In this document: one piece after another, positions 42,536 to 50,384 of the stretch
Numbering within the stretch: the first letter of the stretch is position 1
How the letters are laid out: the number at the start of each line of letters is the position of its first letter
DNA from: Agromyces salentinus
GTDB lineage: Bacteria > Actinomycetota > Actinomycetes > Actinomycetales > Microbacteriaceae
Length of the DNA stretch: 64,000 nucleotides
Assembly: GCF_009749395.1 (NCBI RefSeq)
Contig: NZ_WBIR01000018.1
Location: forward strand, 34,708-98,707
Reading direction: 5' to 3'
The notes under the pieces: generated by a model
Seen by the model: the letters and a program-made list of their open reading frames with translations, nothing else
Database searches by the model: none
Told to the model about the DNA's origin: nothing
Translations under genes and position numbers: made by a program

Positions 42536-43513
42536 ATGGAACGCATGCAACGCGTCGACGTCATCGAATGGCTGCTCGAATCCGATCCCTCCGTGCGCTG
42601 GCAGGTGATGCGCGATCTCACCGACCAGCCGCCCGAGCGGGTCGCGACCGAGCGTGCCCGCATCGCGACCGAGGGCCACGGTGCCGGGCTACTCGACCTG
42701 CAGACCGCCGACGGGTACTGGGGCGGCCAGGCGTACGGCGTCGACGGCGATCGCCGCAGCGTCATGTGGACCCTGCAGGCGTTGCGCCGCCTCGGCATCG
42801 ATCCGGATGTCGCGCCCACGCGCCGCGCGATCGAGCGTGTCCGATCGGGCGTGCGCTTCAGCGAGGACGACGGGGGCCTGCCGTTCTTCGCGGGCGAGGT
42901 CGAGGCGTGCGTCAACGGCGGCGTGCTCGCGGCATCCGCGTACTTCGGCGTGCTCGGCGACGGCGCCGATCGCATGATCGGCCTGCTCCTCGAGGGGCAG
43001 CTCGAGGACGGCGGCTGGAACTGCGAACCTCGGGAGGAATCCGATCGCTCGTCCTTCGACTCAACGCTGTGCGTGCTCGAGGGGCTTCTCGAATTCCAGC
43101 GCGCCGTCGGCGATGGCGCGACGCCGCCCGAGGTGATCGCGGCCCGCCATCACGGCGAGGAGTACCTGCTCGAACGCAACCTCTACCGGCGCAAGTCGAC
43201 GGGCGGCATCGTGCGCGAGCGCTACGAGAACTTCATCTTCCCGCCGTACTGGGTGTACGACGTGCTGCGTGCGCTCGACCACTTCCGCGAGGCCTCGATC
43301 ATCGACGGCACCGCGCCCGACGAACGACTCGAGCCGGCCGTCGAGCTGCTCCGCTCGCATCGCCGCGACGACGGCCGCTGGGCCGCGGGCGACCCGTGGA
43401 ACGGCGAGGTGTTCTTCGCGATCGACGAGCCGGCCGGGACCCCGAGCCCGTGGAACACGCTGCGCGCGCTGCGGGTGCTCGACTGGGCCGATTCGGGCCG
43501 ATCGGCCGCATGA
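42536..43513 (+). CDS. Terpenoid cyclase/prenyltransferase-type alpha-alpha toroid protein
   Basis: 325 aa from ATG 42536; a GTG at 42494 overlapping the preceding stop is an alternative that adds 14 residues. Repeated helix-turn motifs QTADGYWGG, LEDGGWNC and RRDDGRWAAGD resemble the QW-type repeats of squalene cyclase/prenyltransferase toroids. The short length and lack of a DxDD motif argue against an actual terpene cyclase. Proteins of this group are annotated only by fold. The gene overlaps the SGNH hydrolase start by 4 bp. Confidence 0.7.
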   Translation: MERMQRVDVIEWLLESDPSVRWQVMRDLTDQPPERVATERARIATEGHGAGLLDLQTADGYWGGQAYGVDGDRRSVMWTLQALRRLGIDPDVAPTRRAIERVRSGVRFSEDDGGLPFFAGEVEACVNGGVLAASAYFGVLGDGADRMIGLLLEGQLEDGGWNCEPREESDRSSFDSTLCVLEGLLEFQRAVGDGATPPEVIAARHHGEEYLLERNLYRRKSTGGIVRERYENFIFPPYWVYDVLRALDHFREASIIDGTAPDERLEPAVELLRSHRRDDGRWAAGDPWNGEVFFAIDEPAGTPSPWNTLRALRVLDWADSGRSAA

Positions 43514-44364
43514 CGCGCCGCACGAGTCAGCGCACGTCCCGGCAGGCAGGTCGCCGGATGCCCCGGGGCCGGAGCGCCGAGCCGCGCTCCACCGATCGAC
43601 GGTCTCGAACGCGCCCGATCGTCGTCGGCCTCCTGCTCGGGGCGACCGCCGCAGGGGTGGCGTTCCAGTGGCGCTGGCTCGCCCGCCGCCAGCACCACTG
43701 GCGCACCGCGCTCGCGGAGGCGATCCCCGTGAACTCGGCGTACTGGCGGGAGCAGCGCGCGGGGGCCGGCGAGCTGCTCTACGTCGCCGTCGGCGACTCG
43801 GCTGCCCAAGGCATCGGCGCGAGCCGGCCGGGACACAGTTACGTCGGATTCGTCGCGCGCACGCTGGCCGCGGCATCCACCCGCGAGATCCGCACCGTGA
43901 ACCTCGGCATCTCGGGTGCGACGCTGCGCATCGCGCTCGACTCCGAGCTGCCCGTGCTCGAGCGACTCGACCCCGACGTGCTCACGGTCTGCATCGGCGC
44001 CAACGACATCGCGGACTTCGACCCCGTGCGATTCGACCGCGAACTGCGCGAGCTGTTCGCGCGGCTGCCCGATCACGCGATCGTGGCCGACCTGCCGAGC
44101 TTCTACTTCCCGCCCGCGCAGGGCCGGGTGCGCACGGCGAACCGCCTGCTCCGGGCCGCCGCCGCTGAGCGAGGCCTGGTCGTGGTGCCGCTCTTCTCCC
44201 GCACGAACCGGCAGGGACTCTGGGGCGTGTCGACGCAGTTCGCGGGAGACCTGTTCCACCCCAACGACCGCGGGTACCGCATCTGGGCCGAGGCGTTCCG
44301 CCCGGCGGTCGAGGCGCGCCTGGCGCAGCTCGACGCCGCCGCCCCCGCGTCGCGCGCCCCGTGA
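43510..44364 (+). CDS. Membrane-anchored SGNH/GDSL hydrolase
   Basis: 284 aa. A long basic N-terminus (about 40 residues rich in Arg and Ser) precedes one hydrophobic segment (PIVVGLLLGATAAGVAFQW), so the catalytic domain is probably outside on a signal anchor. Block I is VAVGDSAAQGIGAS with the Ser, block II NLGISGATL with the Gly, block III CIGANDIADF with the Asn, and block V FHPNDRGYRIWA with Asp and His. Esterase or deacylase activity on cell-envelope or external substrates is likely. Translation is coupled to the preceding toroid gene. Confidence 0.88.
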   Translation: MTRRTSQRTSRQAGRRMPRGRSAEPRSTDRRSRTRPIVVGLLLGATAAGVAFQWRWLARRQHHWRTALAEAIPVNSAYWREQRAGAGELLYVAVGDSAAQGIGASRPGHSYVGFVARTLAAASTREIRTVNLGISGATLRIALDSELPVLERLDPDVLTVCIGANDIADFDPVRFDRELRELFARLPDHAIVADLPSFYFPPAQGRVRTANRLLRAAAAERGLVVVPLFSRTNRQGLWGVSTQFAGDLFHPNDRGYRIWAEAFRPAVEARLAQLDAAAPASRAP

Positions 44365-44489
44365 TCGGCACCTCGGCGCGGCCGGGCACCGTTGTGGCGG
44401 GATCCGGCCGCCACCCAGCCGAAGTGCGAGACAATTGAGGAGCACCGCGCGCGCGAACCGTCGCGACCGATCGGGTGCAGGAGACCCAC

Positions 44490-45794
44490 GTGACCTTCGA
44501 ATCCATGACGACGTCCCAGCCCCTCGATCTCGCGAGCATCCGACGGGACTTCCCGTACCTCGCGCAGGAGCTGAACGGCTTCCCGCTCGCCTACCTCGAC
44601 TCGGGTGCCACCGCGCAGCGCCCGGTGCAGGTGCTCGACGCCGAACGCGCGTTCCTCGAGCACGCGAACGCGGCCGTGCACCGCGGCGCCTCGACGCTCG
44701 TCGGCACGTCCACGACCGCCTTCGAGGATGCGCGCGCGACCGTGGCCCGCTTCGTCGGCGCCGGCGAGCGCGAGATCGTCTGGGCCGAGAACGCGACCGA
44801 CGCGATCAACATCGTCGCCCTGGGCATGGCGGATGCCGCAGCGGGCCTGGGCGGCGCCGAGGCCGACGTGTTCCGGCTCGGCCCCGGCGACGAGATCGTC
44901 GTGACCGAGGCCGAGCACCACGCGAACCTCATCCCGTGGCAGCGCCTCGCGGCGAAGACCGGCGCGACCCTGCGCTGGATCCCCGTCGACGACGACGGCA
45001 CGTGGAACATCGACCACGCGGCATCCGTCATCGGCGAGAAGACCAGGCTCGTCGCGTTCGCGCACGTCTCGAACGTGACCGGCCACGTCGCCCCGGTGAC
45101 CGACGTGGTCGAGCTCGCACACCGCCACGCGGCGCTCGTGGTGCTCGACGCCTGCCAGTCGGTGCCGCACCGCCCCACCGACTTCGCGGCGCTCGGCGTC
45201 GACTTCGCCGCCTTCTCGGCGCACAAGATGCTCGGTCCGAACGGCATCGGCGTGCTCTACGGCCGCGCGCACCTGCTCGACGCGCTGCCCCCGGCCCGCA
45301 CGGGCGGCTCGACCATCACGACCGTGACCATGGAGGCGGCCGAGTTCCTGCCGTCACCGCAGCGATTCGAGGCCGGCACCCAGCCCGTCTCGCAGGCTGT
45401 CGGCCTCGCCGAGGCCGTGCGGTACCTCGAGCGCCTCGACATGCACCGGGTGCACGAGCACGAGGTCGAACTCGCCGCGCTGATGGTCGACGAGGTCTCG
45501 CGCATCCCCGGCGTCCGACTGGTGGGCAGCGGGGCCGGCGTCGAGCGCGGCGCCCTCGCGAGCGTCGACGTCCCCGGCGTGCATGCGCACGACGTCGGGC
45601 AGTTCCTCGACTCGCGGGGCATCGCCGTGCGAGTCGGGCACCACTGCGCGCAGCCGCTGCACCGCCGCCTGGGCCTGCGCGCCACGACGCGCGCCAGCGC
45701 CTACGTCTACACGACGGCCGACGAGGTGCGCCGCTTCACGGCCGCCCTCGGCGAGGTCCGCGCGTTCTTCGGCGTGACGGGGGCGAGCGCATGA
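44490..45794 (+). CDS. sufS: SufS-type cysteine desulfurase
   Basis: 434 aa class V PLP enzyme. The GTG at 44490 has AGGAG upstream and gives VTFESMTTSQPLDLASIRRDFPYL; ATG 44505 is an alternative. PLP-binding Lys246 lies in FSAHKMLGPNG, phosphate and ring contacts in EAEHHANLIPW and DACQSVPH, and the catalytic Cys in VGHHCAQPL. It mobilises sulfur from cysteine for Fe-S cluster assembly, passing it to the SufU encoded immediately downstream with a 4-bp overlap. No sufB, sufC or sufD genes are present in the window. Confidence 0.93.
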   Translation: MTFESMTTSQPLDLASIRRDFPYLAQELNGFPLAYLDSGATAQRPVQVLDAERAFLEHANAAVHRGASTLVGTSTTAFEDARATVARFVGAGEREIVWAENATDAINIVALGMADAAAGLGGAEADVFRLGPGDEIVVTEAEHHANLIPWQRLAAKTGATLRWIPVDDDGTWNIDHAASVIGEKTRLVAFAHVSNVTGHVAPVTDVVELAHRHAALVVLDACQSVPHRPTDFAALGVDFAAFSAHKMLGPNGIGVLYGRAHLLDALPPARTGGSTITTVTMEAAEFLPSPQRFEAGTQPVSQAVGLAEAVRYLERLDMHRVHEHEVELAALMVDEVSRIPGVRLVGSGAGVERGALASVDVPGVHAHDVGQFLDSRGIAVRVGHHCAQPLHRRLGLRATTRASAYVYTTADEVRRFTAALGEVRAFFGVTGASA

Positions 45795-46306
45795 GCGACC
45801 TGTCGGGGCTCTACCAGGAGCTCATCCTCGACCACTCGAAGCGCCGCGTCGGCGACGGCGCGCTCGCCGATCCGCACGCCTCGCACCACGAGCTGAACCC
45901 CACGTGCGGCGACGAGATCACCCTCGGCCTCCGGCTCGACGCATCCGGCACGAAGGTCGAGGCCGTCGGCTGGCAGGGCGATGGATGCAGCATCTCGATG
46001 GCCTCCGCATCGGCCCTGACGGAGCTCGTCGTCGGTTCCGACGTGGCGCACGTGCGAGAGCTCATCGACGGGTTCCGGTCGATGCTGCGCTCGCAGGGCG
46101 CCGGCGAGCCCGATGAAGACCTGCTCGGCGACGCGATCGCGTTCCACGGCGTCTCCAAGTACGTGATGCGCGTCAAGTGCGCCATGCTCTCCTGGGTCGC
46201 CCTCGAAGCCTGCCTGAACGCGGCCGTCGCTGCTGCCGGCGCCGCACACGCCGTGCCGGCCGGGGTGACGGATGCCTCGGCGCCGACGCCCAGCGAACAG
46301 GCTTAG
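45791..46306 (+). CDS. sufU: SufU-type sulfur acceptor / Fe-S assembly protein
   Basis: 171 aa. LYQELILDHSKRRVG and LNPTCGDEITL carry Cys39 and Asp41; Cys66 follows in GWQGDGCSISMAS and the third Cys in RVKCAMLSW. These are the four zinc ligands of Gram-positive SufU, which swaps its zinc ligand with the SufS active site to accept persulfide. The insertion before the last motif is typical of SufU rather than IscU. About 25 extra alanine-rich residues extend the C-terminus. Coupled to sufS. Confidence 0.92.
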   Translation: MSDLSGLYQELILDHSKRRVGDGALADPHASHHELNPTCGDEITLGLRLDASGTKVEAVGWQGDGCSISMASASALTELVVGSDVAHVRELIDGFRSMLRSQGAGEPDEDLLGDAIAFHGVSKYVMRVKCAMLSWVALEACLNAAVAAAGAAHAVPAGVTDASAPTPSEQA

Positions 46307-46348
46307 GCTCGTACCACCGCCGCCGTACAGAAAGAGGAAACGCCTGCC

Positions 46349-47617
46349 ATGAGCGACGCCCTTGACGTCTTCGACCGCCGTGAGTCGGAGGTGCGCGGCT
46401 ACGTGCGCGCCTTCCCGACCGTGTTCGATCGGGCGGTCGGCTCGACGCTGATCGGCGAAGACGGCCGCGAGTACCTCGACTTCTTCGCCGGTGCCGGCGT
46501 GCTGAACTACGGGCACAACAACCCGCTCTTCACCCGCGCACTCATCGAGTACCTCGAGCACGACGGCATCATCCACGGCCTCGACATGGCGACCTCGGCC
46601 AAGAAGGCCTTCATCGAGGCGTTCGAGCGTCTCGTGCTCGAGCCACGCGGGCTCGACCACAAGCTGCAGTTCACCGGGCCCACCGGCGCCAACGCCGTCG
46701 AGGCAGCCCTCAAGGTCGCCCGCCAGGCGACCGGCCGCACCAACGTCATCGCGTTCACGAACGCCTTCCACGGCCTGAGCATCGGCGCGCTCGCCGCGAC
46801 CGGCAACAGCCACTACCGCGGCGCCGCAGGCATCACGCTCGACAACATCACTCGCCTGCCCTACGACGGCTACCTCGGCACCGAGGTCGACACGCTCGAC
46901 CTCCTCGAGAAGATGCTCGACGACCCGGGCTCGGGCGTCGACCTGCCCGCGGCGGTCATCGTGGAGGCCGTGCAGGGCGAGGGCGGCATCAACGTCGCGA
47001 GCGTCCCGTGGCTGCAGCGCCTGCGGACGATCACCGCCGAGCGCGGCATCCTGCTCATCCTCGACGAGATCCAGGCCGGGGTCGGTCGCACGGGTGCGTT
47101 CTTCGCGTTCGAGCAGTCGGGCATCGTGCCCGACATCGTGACCGTCTCGAAGTCGATCTCGGGCTCCGGCCTGCCGATGTCGCTCGTGCTGCTGCGCCCC
47201 GAGGTCGACGTGTGGAAGCCCGGCGCCCACACCGGCACCTTCCGCGGCAACAACCTCGCCTTCGTCTCCGCCCGCGCGGCCCTCGAGAACTACTGGGCCG
47301 ACACCGCGTTCGTCGACGGCGTCGCCTCGAAGTCGGCGCTGCTCGCGTCGGAGCTCGAGAAGATCGCCGCCGAGTACACCGACCTCGGGTTCGTCGTGCG
47401 CGGTCGCGGCCTCATGTACGGCCTCGCGTGCGACGCCGACCGCGGCCTCGCCGGCCGCATCTCGAAGGAGGCGTTCTCGCGCGGGCTCGTCATCGAGACC
47501 TCCGGCGCTCACGACGAGGTGCTGAAGTTCCTGCCGGCGCTGACGATCAGCGAAGACGAATTGCTGCGCGGCCTCTCGATCGTGCGCGAGAGCCTCGCCG
47601 CCGCCCTGGCCGAGTAG
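46349..47617 (+). CDS. ectB: Diaminobutyrate--2-oxoglutarate aminotransferase (EctB type)
   Basis: 422 aa class III PLP aminotransferase. VRGYVRAFPTVFDRAVGSTLIGEDGREYLDFF and GAGVLNYGHNNP match EctB. FTGPTGANAVEAALK and ILDEIQAGVGRTG bind PLP, and the Lys is in VSKSISGSGLPMS. It converts L-aspartate semialdehyde and glutamate to L-2,4-diaminobutyrate. The ectoine genes ectA and ectC are not next to it: sufU lies upstream, repeat DNA downstream. Its product could instead supply the diaminobutyrate of Microbacteriaceae cell walls. AGAGGAAA precedes the ATG. Confidence 0.9.
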   Translation: MSDALDVFDRRESEVRGYVRAFPTVFDRAVGSTLIGEDGREYLDFFAGAGVLNYGHNNPLFTRALIEYLEHDGIIHGLDMATSAKKAFIEAFERLVLEPRGLDHKLQFTGPTGANAVEAALKVARQATGRTNVIAFTNAFHGLSIGALAATGNSHYRGAAGITLDNITRLPYDGYLGTEVDTLDLLEKMLDDPGSGVDLPAAVIVEAVQGEGGINVASVPWLQRLRTITAERGILLILDEIQAGVGRTGAFFAFEQSGIVPDIVTVSKSISGSGLPMSLVLLRPEVDVWKPGAHTGTFRGNNLAFVSARAALENYWADTAFVDGVASKSALLASELEKIAAEYTDLGFVVRGRGLMYGLACDADRGLAGRISKEAFSRGLVIETSGAHDEVLKFLPALTISEDELLRGLSIVRESLAAALAE

Positions 47618-47636
47618 CGGCGTCGGGGAGCGCCGA

Positions 47637-47908
47637 GCCCGGCTCCGGCCCGCGCCGTCCTTTCCCGCGTTCCGAGAACAGGCGGATCCGGCCCAGTCGA
47701 GCCGGAAACAGGCACGACCGCGGCGTGTCGTCCGCCGTTGCCTGTTTCCGATCACGACGGCGAGCGGCTCAACGGGCCCGGCTCCGGCCGGCGCCGTCCT
47801 TTGCCGCGTTCCGAGAACAGGCGGATCCGGCCCAGCCGAGCCGGGAACAGGCACGACCGCGGCGTGTCGTCCGCCGTTGCCTGTTTCGGATCACGGCGGC
47901 GAGCGGCC
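47637..47908. repeat. Tandem duplication of a 133-bp palindromic element (element D)
   Basis: Two copies (47637-47769 and 47776-47908, period 139 bp) differ at only a handful of positions. Each contains an inverted repeat; in copy 1 CGGAAACAGGC (47703-47713) pairs with GCCTGTTTCCG (47740-47750). Each also has a further GAACAGGC upstream and a core with GGCGTGTCG. It fills the 333-bp gap between ectB and the recombinase-like gene, which are convergent. No gene is credible here. Confidence 0.85.
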
Positions 47909-47950
47909 GAAGGCGCCCGCGCCCGGCGCCCGGCGCGCGCGGCGAGCGAA

Positions 47951-48427
47951 CTACGCGACCGGCTCGGCGTCGGCGAGGTGGCGTGCGCCGTGGCTCAGCA
48001 CCTTGACGACGATGCCGCGTCGGCGAAGCGCCGCGATGGTTCGGGTCTCCTCGTCGACGCTGCGGCCCATGGCATGGCGGTTCGCCACGACGAGCACGTC
48101 ACCCGCGCGAAGGGTTCCGAAGAAGCGCTCGAGCCGCTCCTCCCAGGTGTCGTCGTTCTCGGGCGCCGGGAACCTGAAGTCGGGGATCGCGACGCCGAAC
48201 GCGGTGAGGTCGCGACGCTGCTCGACGATCGGCGGCATGTCGTCGCGGGCCACGACCAACCCGACGAGGCGTGAGCCCTCGGGCTTGGCCTTCCACCAGT
48301 CGGAGTCGCGCTGCAGCTCGACGAAGCACTCGGGGCAGTCGTTCGCGACGTGCACGTGCGTCGCCGTCGCCGCGCGCTTCGCGGAATCCGCGTGCCCGCT
48401 CGGTGCCGCGCTCGTCACATCGCCCAT
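47951..48427 (-). CDS. Resolvase-fold protein lacking the catalytic serine
   Basis: 158 aa. After a ~50-residue head with a CPEC pair (residues 31-34) the chain follows the N-terminal domain of serine recombinases: LVGLVVARDDMPPIVEQRRDLTAFGV (55-80) and LRAGDVLVVANRHAMGRSVDEETRTIAALRRRGIVVKVL (107-144). The usual RVS catalytic segment reads VARDD, so the nucleophile is missing, and there is no DNA-binding helix-turn-helix behind it. The DRLGRS-like motif remains as RHAMGRS. It is probably a domesticated, non-catalytic homologue of unknown role. It may be cotranscribed with the MarR gene 72 bp upstream. Confidence 0.7.
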   Translation of the reverse strand: MGDVTSAAPSGHADSAKRAATATHVHVANDCPECFVELQRDSDWWKAKPEGSRLVGLVVARDDMPPIVEQRRDLTAFGVAIPDFRFPAPENDDTWEERLERFFGTLRAGDVLVVANRHAMGRSVDEETRTIAALRRRGIVVKVLSHGARHLADAEPVA

Positions 48428-48499
48428 GATCAGCCTTTCTGGTTTGGGTCCATTGTCCCAGTTCCGGCCGACATCCGGGAGACGGCCTCACTCGGAAGC

Positions 48500-49012
48500 T
48501 CAGGCAGGCGGCTGCTCCTGCGAGAGCAGCCGGAGCAGGCGCGCGAGTGCGGCCTGATCGTCGCGGCTGAGCGCCGCCAGTTCGACGCCCTCGCGAGCGA
48601 CGAGTCCGCGCATGGCCTCGTCGACGCGCTCGACGCCCTCGGGCCTGAGGCGCACCAGGATGCTGCGCCCGTCGCGAGGGTTGGGCCGTCGCTCGACCAG
48701 CCCCCGGACGACGAGGTTCTCGAGCCGGTTCGTCATCGCCGCACTGCCGATCATCGTCGCGGCGATGAGCTGCGCGGGGCTGAGCTCATGCGGCTCCTCC
48801 TGGCGGCGCAGCGCCGCGAGGACGTCGAACTCCCACGACGCGAGACCGGCGTCCTTGAACGCGGCGGCCCGCAGCTTCGCGAGCCGGTTCGCTGCCCGGC
48901 GCAGTCGCGACATCACGTCGAGCGGTGAGAGGTCGGTCTCGGGCAACCGCCGGGACCACGCGTCGATCAGCAGGTCGACCTCGTCGTCGCGTTCGCTCGG
49001 CCTGGGGTTCAC
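48500..49012 (-). CDS. MarR family transcriptional regulator
   Basis: 170 aa from GTG 49012, chosen because a TACCGT -10 box (complement of 49020-49025) lies seven bases upstream, typical of leaderless mRNAs; ATG 49042 would lie before the transcript start. Winged-helix elements: LASWEFDVLAALRRQ, LSPAQLIAATMIGSAAMTNRLENLVVRGLVERRPNPRDGRSILVRL. Dimerisation helices flank it. It may regulate itself and the recombinase-like gene behind it. Ligand unknown. Confidence 0.88.
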   Translation of the reverse strand: MNPRPSERDDEVDLLIDAWSRRLPETDLSPLDVMSRLRRAANRLAKLRAAAFKDAGLASWEFDVLAALRRQEEPHELSPAQLIAATMIGSAAMTNRLENLVVRGLVERRPNPRDGRSILVRLRPEGVERVDEAMRGLVAREGVELAALSRDDQAALARLLRLLSQEQPPA

Positions 49013-49105
49013 GCTCTCGACGGTAGCGCGATCACGCGGCATCCGGAGCACTCGATGCCGGCTCCGCGAGCGGACAGAACGCCGCACCCGCGGCCCGGAT
49101 ACGAA

Positions 49106-49143
49106 ACGAGCGGACCGGATGCCGAGGCATCGGACCCGCTCGT
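49106..49143. terminator. Probable terminator downstream of the SDR, upstream of the MarR gene
   Basis: ACGAGCGG / CGCTCGT outer arms and GGATGCC / GGCATC inner arms form a hairpin with a small internal mismatch, 18 bp beyond the SDR stop codon (49162 on the minus strand). Confidence 0.5.
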
Positions 49144-49161
49144 CGATCGTGCAAGCGGCGA

Positions 49162-50166
49162 CTACTGCACCGACCAGCCGCCGTCGGAGGCGAGGATCGC
49201 GCCGTTGATGTTGACGCCGTCCTCGCTCAGGAGGAACGTGATCGAGGCGGCGAGCGCCTCGGCCGTCGCGACGGTCGGGATGGCCCCCTGGAACGGCGCG
49301 AGGCGGGCGGAGCCGACCTCGGACACGTGCGGGGGGAACGGGATGCCGGTCGCGACGCCGCCAGGGGCGACGGCGTTCACGCGCACGCCCTGCAGCGCGT
49401 ACATGAAGGCGGCCGACTTCGTCATGCCGACGACGGCGTGCTTGGACGCCGTGTAGGCGTTGCCCGACGCGTTGCCGCGAAGGCCGGCCTCGCTCGCGAC
49501 GTTCACGATCGAGCCCTTGCCGGCCTCGAGCATGAACGGCACGACGGCGCGCGTGAGCTTGAAGGTGCCCGTCACGTTGACGGCCATGACCTTGTCCCAG
49601 ATGGCGTCGGGCGTCTCGTGGATCGGCGAGAAGTCGTCGTTGATGCCCGCGACATTGGCGAGTCCGTAGATCGAGTCACCGGCGGCGGCGACGATCGCGT
49701 CGATCGACTCCTGCTTCGTGATGTCGCCCGCGACGGGCACGATCTCGGCGCCGGGGATCGAGGCGGCGAACTCGTCGAGCTTGTCGGCGGAGATGTCGAC
49801 GGCGACGACGCGGCCGCCCTCGCGTGCGATGCGGCTCGCCGTCGCGCGACCGATGCCGGACGCGGCGCCGGTGACGATGACGGTCTTGCCGGCGAAGCGG
49901 CCCGAGGTGATCTTCTCGGCCCAGACCTTGGAGTCGCCCTCGTCCTCGGGGATGACGCCGCCGTTGACCGCCTTGACGAGCTCGTCCACGGCCGACTGCG
50001 GCATCTGGCCCTGGCTCATGACGACGAGCTGCTGCAGGGGAAGGCTCGCGATCGGGGCGAGCTGGTCGGTCGAGCCGCCGCCCTGGCCCACGAGGCCCTG
50101 GAGCGCGGCCTTGCCGGCGGGGTCGGCGAGCCATTCGGCGATGGTGGAGTTGGCGGTGAGCGCCAT
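49162..50166 (-). CDS. SDR oxidoreductase with an N-terminal helical module
   Basis: 334 aa, about 85 longer than a standard SDR. The SDR part has TGAASGIGRA near residues 99-108, VAVDIS, NVASEAG (Ser), YTASKHAV (Tyr, Lys) and ends ILASDGGWSVQ. The first ~70 residues (TIAEWLADPAGKAALQGL...SLPLQQLVVMSQGQMPQSAVDELVKAVNGG) form a compact helical module that I recall from the ends of some GH3 beta-glucosidases; that comparison is from memory. Divergent from a TetR gene, with a 16-bp palindrome in between, so it is probably the repressed target. Substrate unknown. Confidence 0.85.
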   Translation of the reverse strand: MALTANSTIAEWLADPAGKAALQGLVGQGGGSTDQLAPIASLPLQQLVVMSQGQMPQSAVDELVKAVNGGVIPEDEGDSKVWAEKITSGRFAGKTVIVTGAASGIGRATASRIAREGGRVVAVDISADKLDEFAASIPGAEIVPVAGDITKQESIDAIVAAAGDSIYGLANVAGINDDFSPIHETPDAIWDKVMAVNVTGTFKLTRAVVPFMLEAGKGSIVNVASEAGLRGNASGNAYTASKHAVVGMTKSAAFMYALQGVRVNAVAPGGVATGIPFPPHVSEVGSARLAPFQGAIPTVATAEALAASITFLLSEDGVNINGAILASDGGWSVQ

Positions 50167-50316
50167 GATGCTTCCTTCTTTCTGTCCGGCCGGATCGGTC
50201 GAAGCGGGGTGCGCCGGATGTCTCGGGGCTGCGGCATCCGTCGGTCCGTCGGTCCGTCGGGATGCTGCACCACACCGTGCGACTCCGGACGGGACACCTC
50301 CAGCCTAAACAACATC

Positions 50317-50332
50317 TGTCGGATATCCGACA
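50317..50332. promoter_or_regulatory. Perfect 16-bp palindrome, candidate TetR operator
   Basis: TGTCGGATATCCGACA is a perfect palindrome in the 218-bp divergent gap between SDR and TetR genes; a further TTGTCGG follows at 50334-50340. A TTTAGGCT -10-like box for the SDR gene lies just downstream of it on the complement. The rest of the gap holds a triple repeat of GTCGGTCC near 50239-50262 and nothing else evident. Confidence 0.7.
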
Positions 50333-50384
50333 ATTGTCGGCGAACTCACGGCCAGCTCGCCTCGAGGACTGCGAGAATGCGGGC

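Noticed and set aside
43916..46306. 796-codon plus-strand frame across the SGNH, sufS and sufU genes
   Set aside because: Only its last part, 45791-46306, is real (SufU); the rest is an Arg-rich shadow of sufS in another frame.
47637..47908. Possible CRISPR or duplicated gene fragment
   Set aside because: Only two long copies with 6 bp between them, internally palindromic, and short open frames inside show no codon bias.
47951..48427. Active site-specific recombinase or mobile element end
   Set aside because: Catalytic serine and DNA-binding domain are missing and no flanking att-like or terminal repeats tie to it.
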